DNA from: Bacillus pinisoli
GTDB taxonomy: Bacteria > Bacillota > Bacilli > Bacillales > SA4
Assembly (NCBI RefSeq): GCF_023036475.1
Contig: NZ_JAJQKI010000004.1
Coordinates: 354,632 to 418,631 of the forward strand
Length of the DNA stretch: 64,000 nt
Direction: 5' to 3'
Shown here: piece by piece, positions 62,622-64,000 of the stretch
How positions within the stretch are numbered: position 1 is the stretch's first letter
Layout: each line of letters starts with the position of its first letter
Position numbers and translations under genes: made by a program
The notes under the pieces: model-generated
What the model saw: only the letters and a program-made list of their open reading frames with translations
What the model was told of the DNA's origin: nothing
Database searches by the model: none

Positions 62622-63923
62622 ATGGTTCATAACACAAAATTTCACTACGCATGGATTATTTTAGCCCTCTCCTTTGTTGCCTTACTATCAGCACAAGGAG
62701 TTCGTTTATCTTTTGGAGCCTTTATGGAACCTTGGGAAGGAGAATTTTCGGCAAGTAGAGGGACCATTTCTTTAGTTGCTTTCATTAGCTATATTGTATT
62801 TGGAGTATCTCAACCATTTATTGGTCGGTTGATCGACCGATTTGGAGTAAGGGTGATCTTCTCTACTAGCGTACTAATCATTGGTCTTTCCACAATTGCT
62901 ACCTTTTTTGTAACAAGTCCTTGGCAACTCATGCTTATATATGGAGTAATCGGTTCAATCGGATTTGGAGGGGCGTCAAATGTAGCAGGTTCCGTAGCTA
63001 TTACCAACTGGTTTGTCGAGAAAAAAGGATTTGCCATAGGACTGATGACGGCTGGTTCAGCTGGTGGGCAACTATTGTTAGTTCCACTTTCACTTTTATT
63101 GATTACACAGTTCGGTTGGAAGTCGACCGTTTTAGTATTGGGAGCCTTTTTAACGTTTGTTGTGTTTCCTTTACTTTACATCTTCTTACGAACTCATCCT
63201 TCTGAAAAGAATTTGACCCCATTAGGTGAATCTGTTGAAGGAGAACAAGCATCCAAAGAGCAAAAACAGAAAAAAGTTCAAGGAATATCCATTTTCACGT
63301 TGTTAAGACAGAAAAATTTCTTGTTTTTATTATTTCCTTTTTTTGTTTGTGGTGTTACTACTAGTGGAATGATTGATACGCATTTAATTCCCTTTGCACA
63401 ATATTGTGGTATTACCCCAGGAGTAGCTGGGGCTGCCGTTAGTTTATTGGCAGGATTTAATATCTTTGGTACCATCTTTTCCGGTTATTTGTCAGATCGG
63501 TATAATTGCAAAAACATGCTTGCCTTTTTATATGGTAGCCGCGCTCTCACCATTGTTATTTTATTATTTATTATTCATAACCCAGCTGCATTCGGGTTCT
63601 TTCTAAATGAATCTTACCTGTTACTTTTGTTTGGTATAAGCTTTGGGATTGTTGACTTTGCAACAGTGGCACCGACCGTAAAGCTTGCTACTGAATACTT
63701 TAAGCAAATGTCGGTCGGTGTGATTCTAGGTTGGCTTTACTTAAGTCATCAAATTGGCTCAGCACTTGGAGCTTATCTACCAGGGCTATTATTTGATTTA
63801 ACTGGTGGCTACTCTAGTTCTTTTATTTACGCCATAATTTTACTAGTTGCAGCATCATGCTTTAGTTTCATGCTACCAAGTACTGTACATCATGTAAGGC
63901 CCGTACAGCATTCTGCAACATAA
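62622..63923 (+). CDS. MFS transporter (monocarboxylate/oxalate-formate type)
   Basis: 433 residues, twelve predicted membrane segments with a central loop rich in Lys and Gln near residues 205-225. Motif A (GRLIDRFGVRVIF) and its second copy (GYLSDRYNCKNML) are present. The closest family is the OFA/monocarboxylate porters; substrate unknown. It follows the membrane-protein gene by 22 nt in the same direction. Confidence 0.86.
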   Translation: MVHNTKFHYAWIILALSFVALLSAQGVRLSFGAFMEPWEGEFSASRGTISLVAFISYIVFGVSQPFIGRLIDRFGVRVIFSTSVLIIGLSTIATFFVTSPWQLMLIYGVIGSIGFGGASNVAGSVAITNWFVEKKGFAIGLMTAGSAGGQLLLVPLSLLLITQFGWKSTVLVLGAFLTFVVFPLLYIFLRTHPSEKNLTPLGESVEGEQASKEQKQKKVQGISIFTLLRQKNFLFLLFPFFVCGVTTSGMIDTHLIPFAQYCGITPGVAGAAVSLLAGFNIFGTIFSGYLSDRYNCKNMLAFLYGSRALTIVILLFIIHNPAAFGFFLNESYLLLLFGISFGIVDFATVAPTVKLATEYFKQMSVGVILGWLYLSHQIGSALGAYLPGLLFDLTGGYSSSFIYAIILLVAASCFSFMLPSTVHHVRPVQHSAT

Positions 63924-64000
63924 ACATCTGAAGAACACCCAGGACCATACTATAATATAAAGATAAAAAACGTAGAGCAGAAATTAAAATGGTACCTATA

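Overview
The window is a low-GC chromosomal segment from an endospore-forming member of the Bacillaceae. Its backbone runs in the same order as one long stretch of the Bacillus subtilis chromosome: ribD leader, ppiB, ypuA, lysA, the spoVA operon, spoIIA-sigF, dacF, pdp/pnp/drm, xerD, yqzK, fur, spoIIM, yqxK, nudF, mciZ, yqkF, yqkE, yqkD, yqjW-yqjX-yqzH, yqjQ and yqjP. Most backbone genes lie on the minus strand. No rRNA, tRNA, prophage, intact transposase or CRISPR array was seen. The left edge cuts ribD.

Layout. 1-1.3 kb: ribD under an FMN riboswitch. 1.5-5.4 kb: a small orphan protein, ppiB, ypuA and lysA. 5.5-13.7 kb: a nearly complete forespore programme: DPA channel operon spoVAA-F with a sigma-G-like promoter, spoIIAA-spoIIAB-sigF with a sigma-H-like promoter, and dacF with a sigma-F-like promoter. 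14-21.7 kb: an M20 peptidase, the nucleoside salvage cluster with two tandem purine nucleoside phosphorylases, xerD and fur. 21.7-27.3 kb: spoIIM (sigma-E-like promoter), hydrolase, EndoQ-type nuclease, nudF, mciZ and yqkF. 27.4-35 kb: an accessory block inserted between yqkF and yqkE. It holds an isochorismatase-like hydrolase, an Lrp regulator, a sporulation-type histidine kinase, a metallo-hydrolase, two broken genes and a second histidyl-tRNA synthetase-like gene. 35-39 kb: a ketone-body/acetoacetate pathway (scoA/scoB, thiolase, HMG-CoA lyase) with a CcpA site. 39-49 kb: yqkD, HpaB-type monooxygenase and assorted small, spore-associated and lipoprotein genes, including a SpoIIP paralogue. 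49-51.5 kb: an SOS-controlled Y-family polymerase. 51.5-64 kb: CtaG, an ECF sigma/anti-sigma pair, trmL, yqjQ/yqjP, an FAD oxidase with a half-size MFS protein, and an MFS carrier.

Three non-coding stories stand out. (1) The HisRS-like gene is preceded by a 19-codon leader peptide with three consecutive His codons. Its hairpins can rearrange between antiterminator and terminator, which looks like classical ribosome-mediated attenuation, unexpected in a Bacillus where T-boxes are usual. (2) Four intergenic regions carry tandem degenerate repeats whose short core recurs every 20-21 bp, about two helical turns. The largest has 23 units arranged in an 82-bp higher-order repeat. (3) A MITE-like family with imperfect terminal inverted repeats (AAGGCTCTTTTC / GAAAACAGCCTT) appears at about ten places, one of them inside the ribD leader between the riboswitch terminator and the ribD start.

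All calls come from reading the sequence and remembered protein families; no database search was run. Starts were moved from the longest ORF where a ribosome binding site or family length argued for it.
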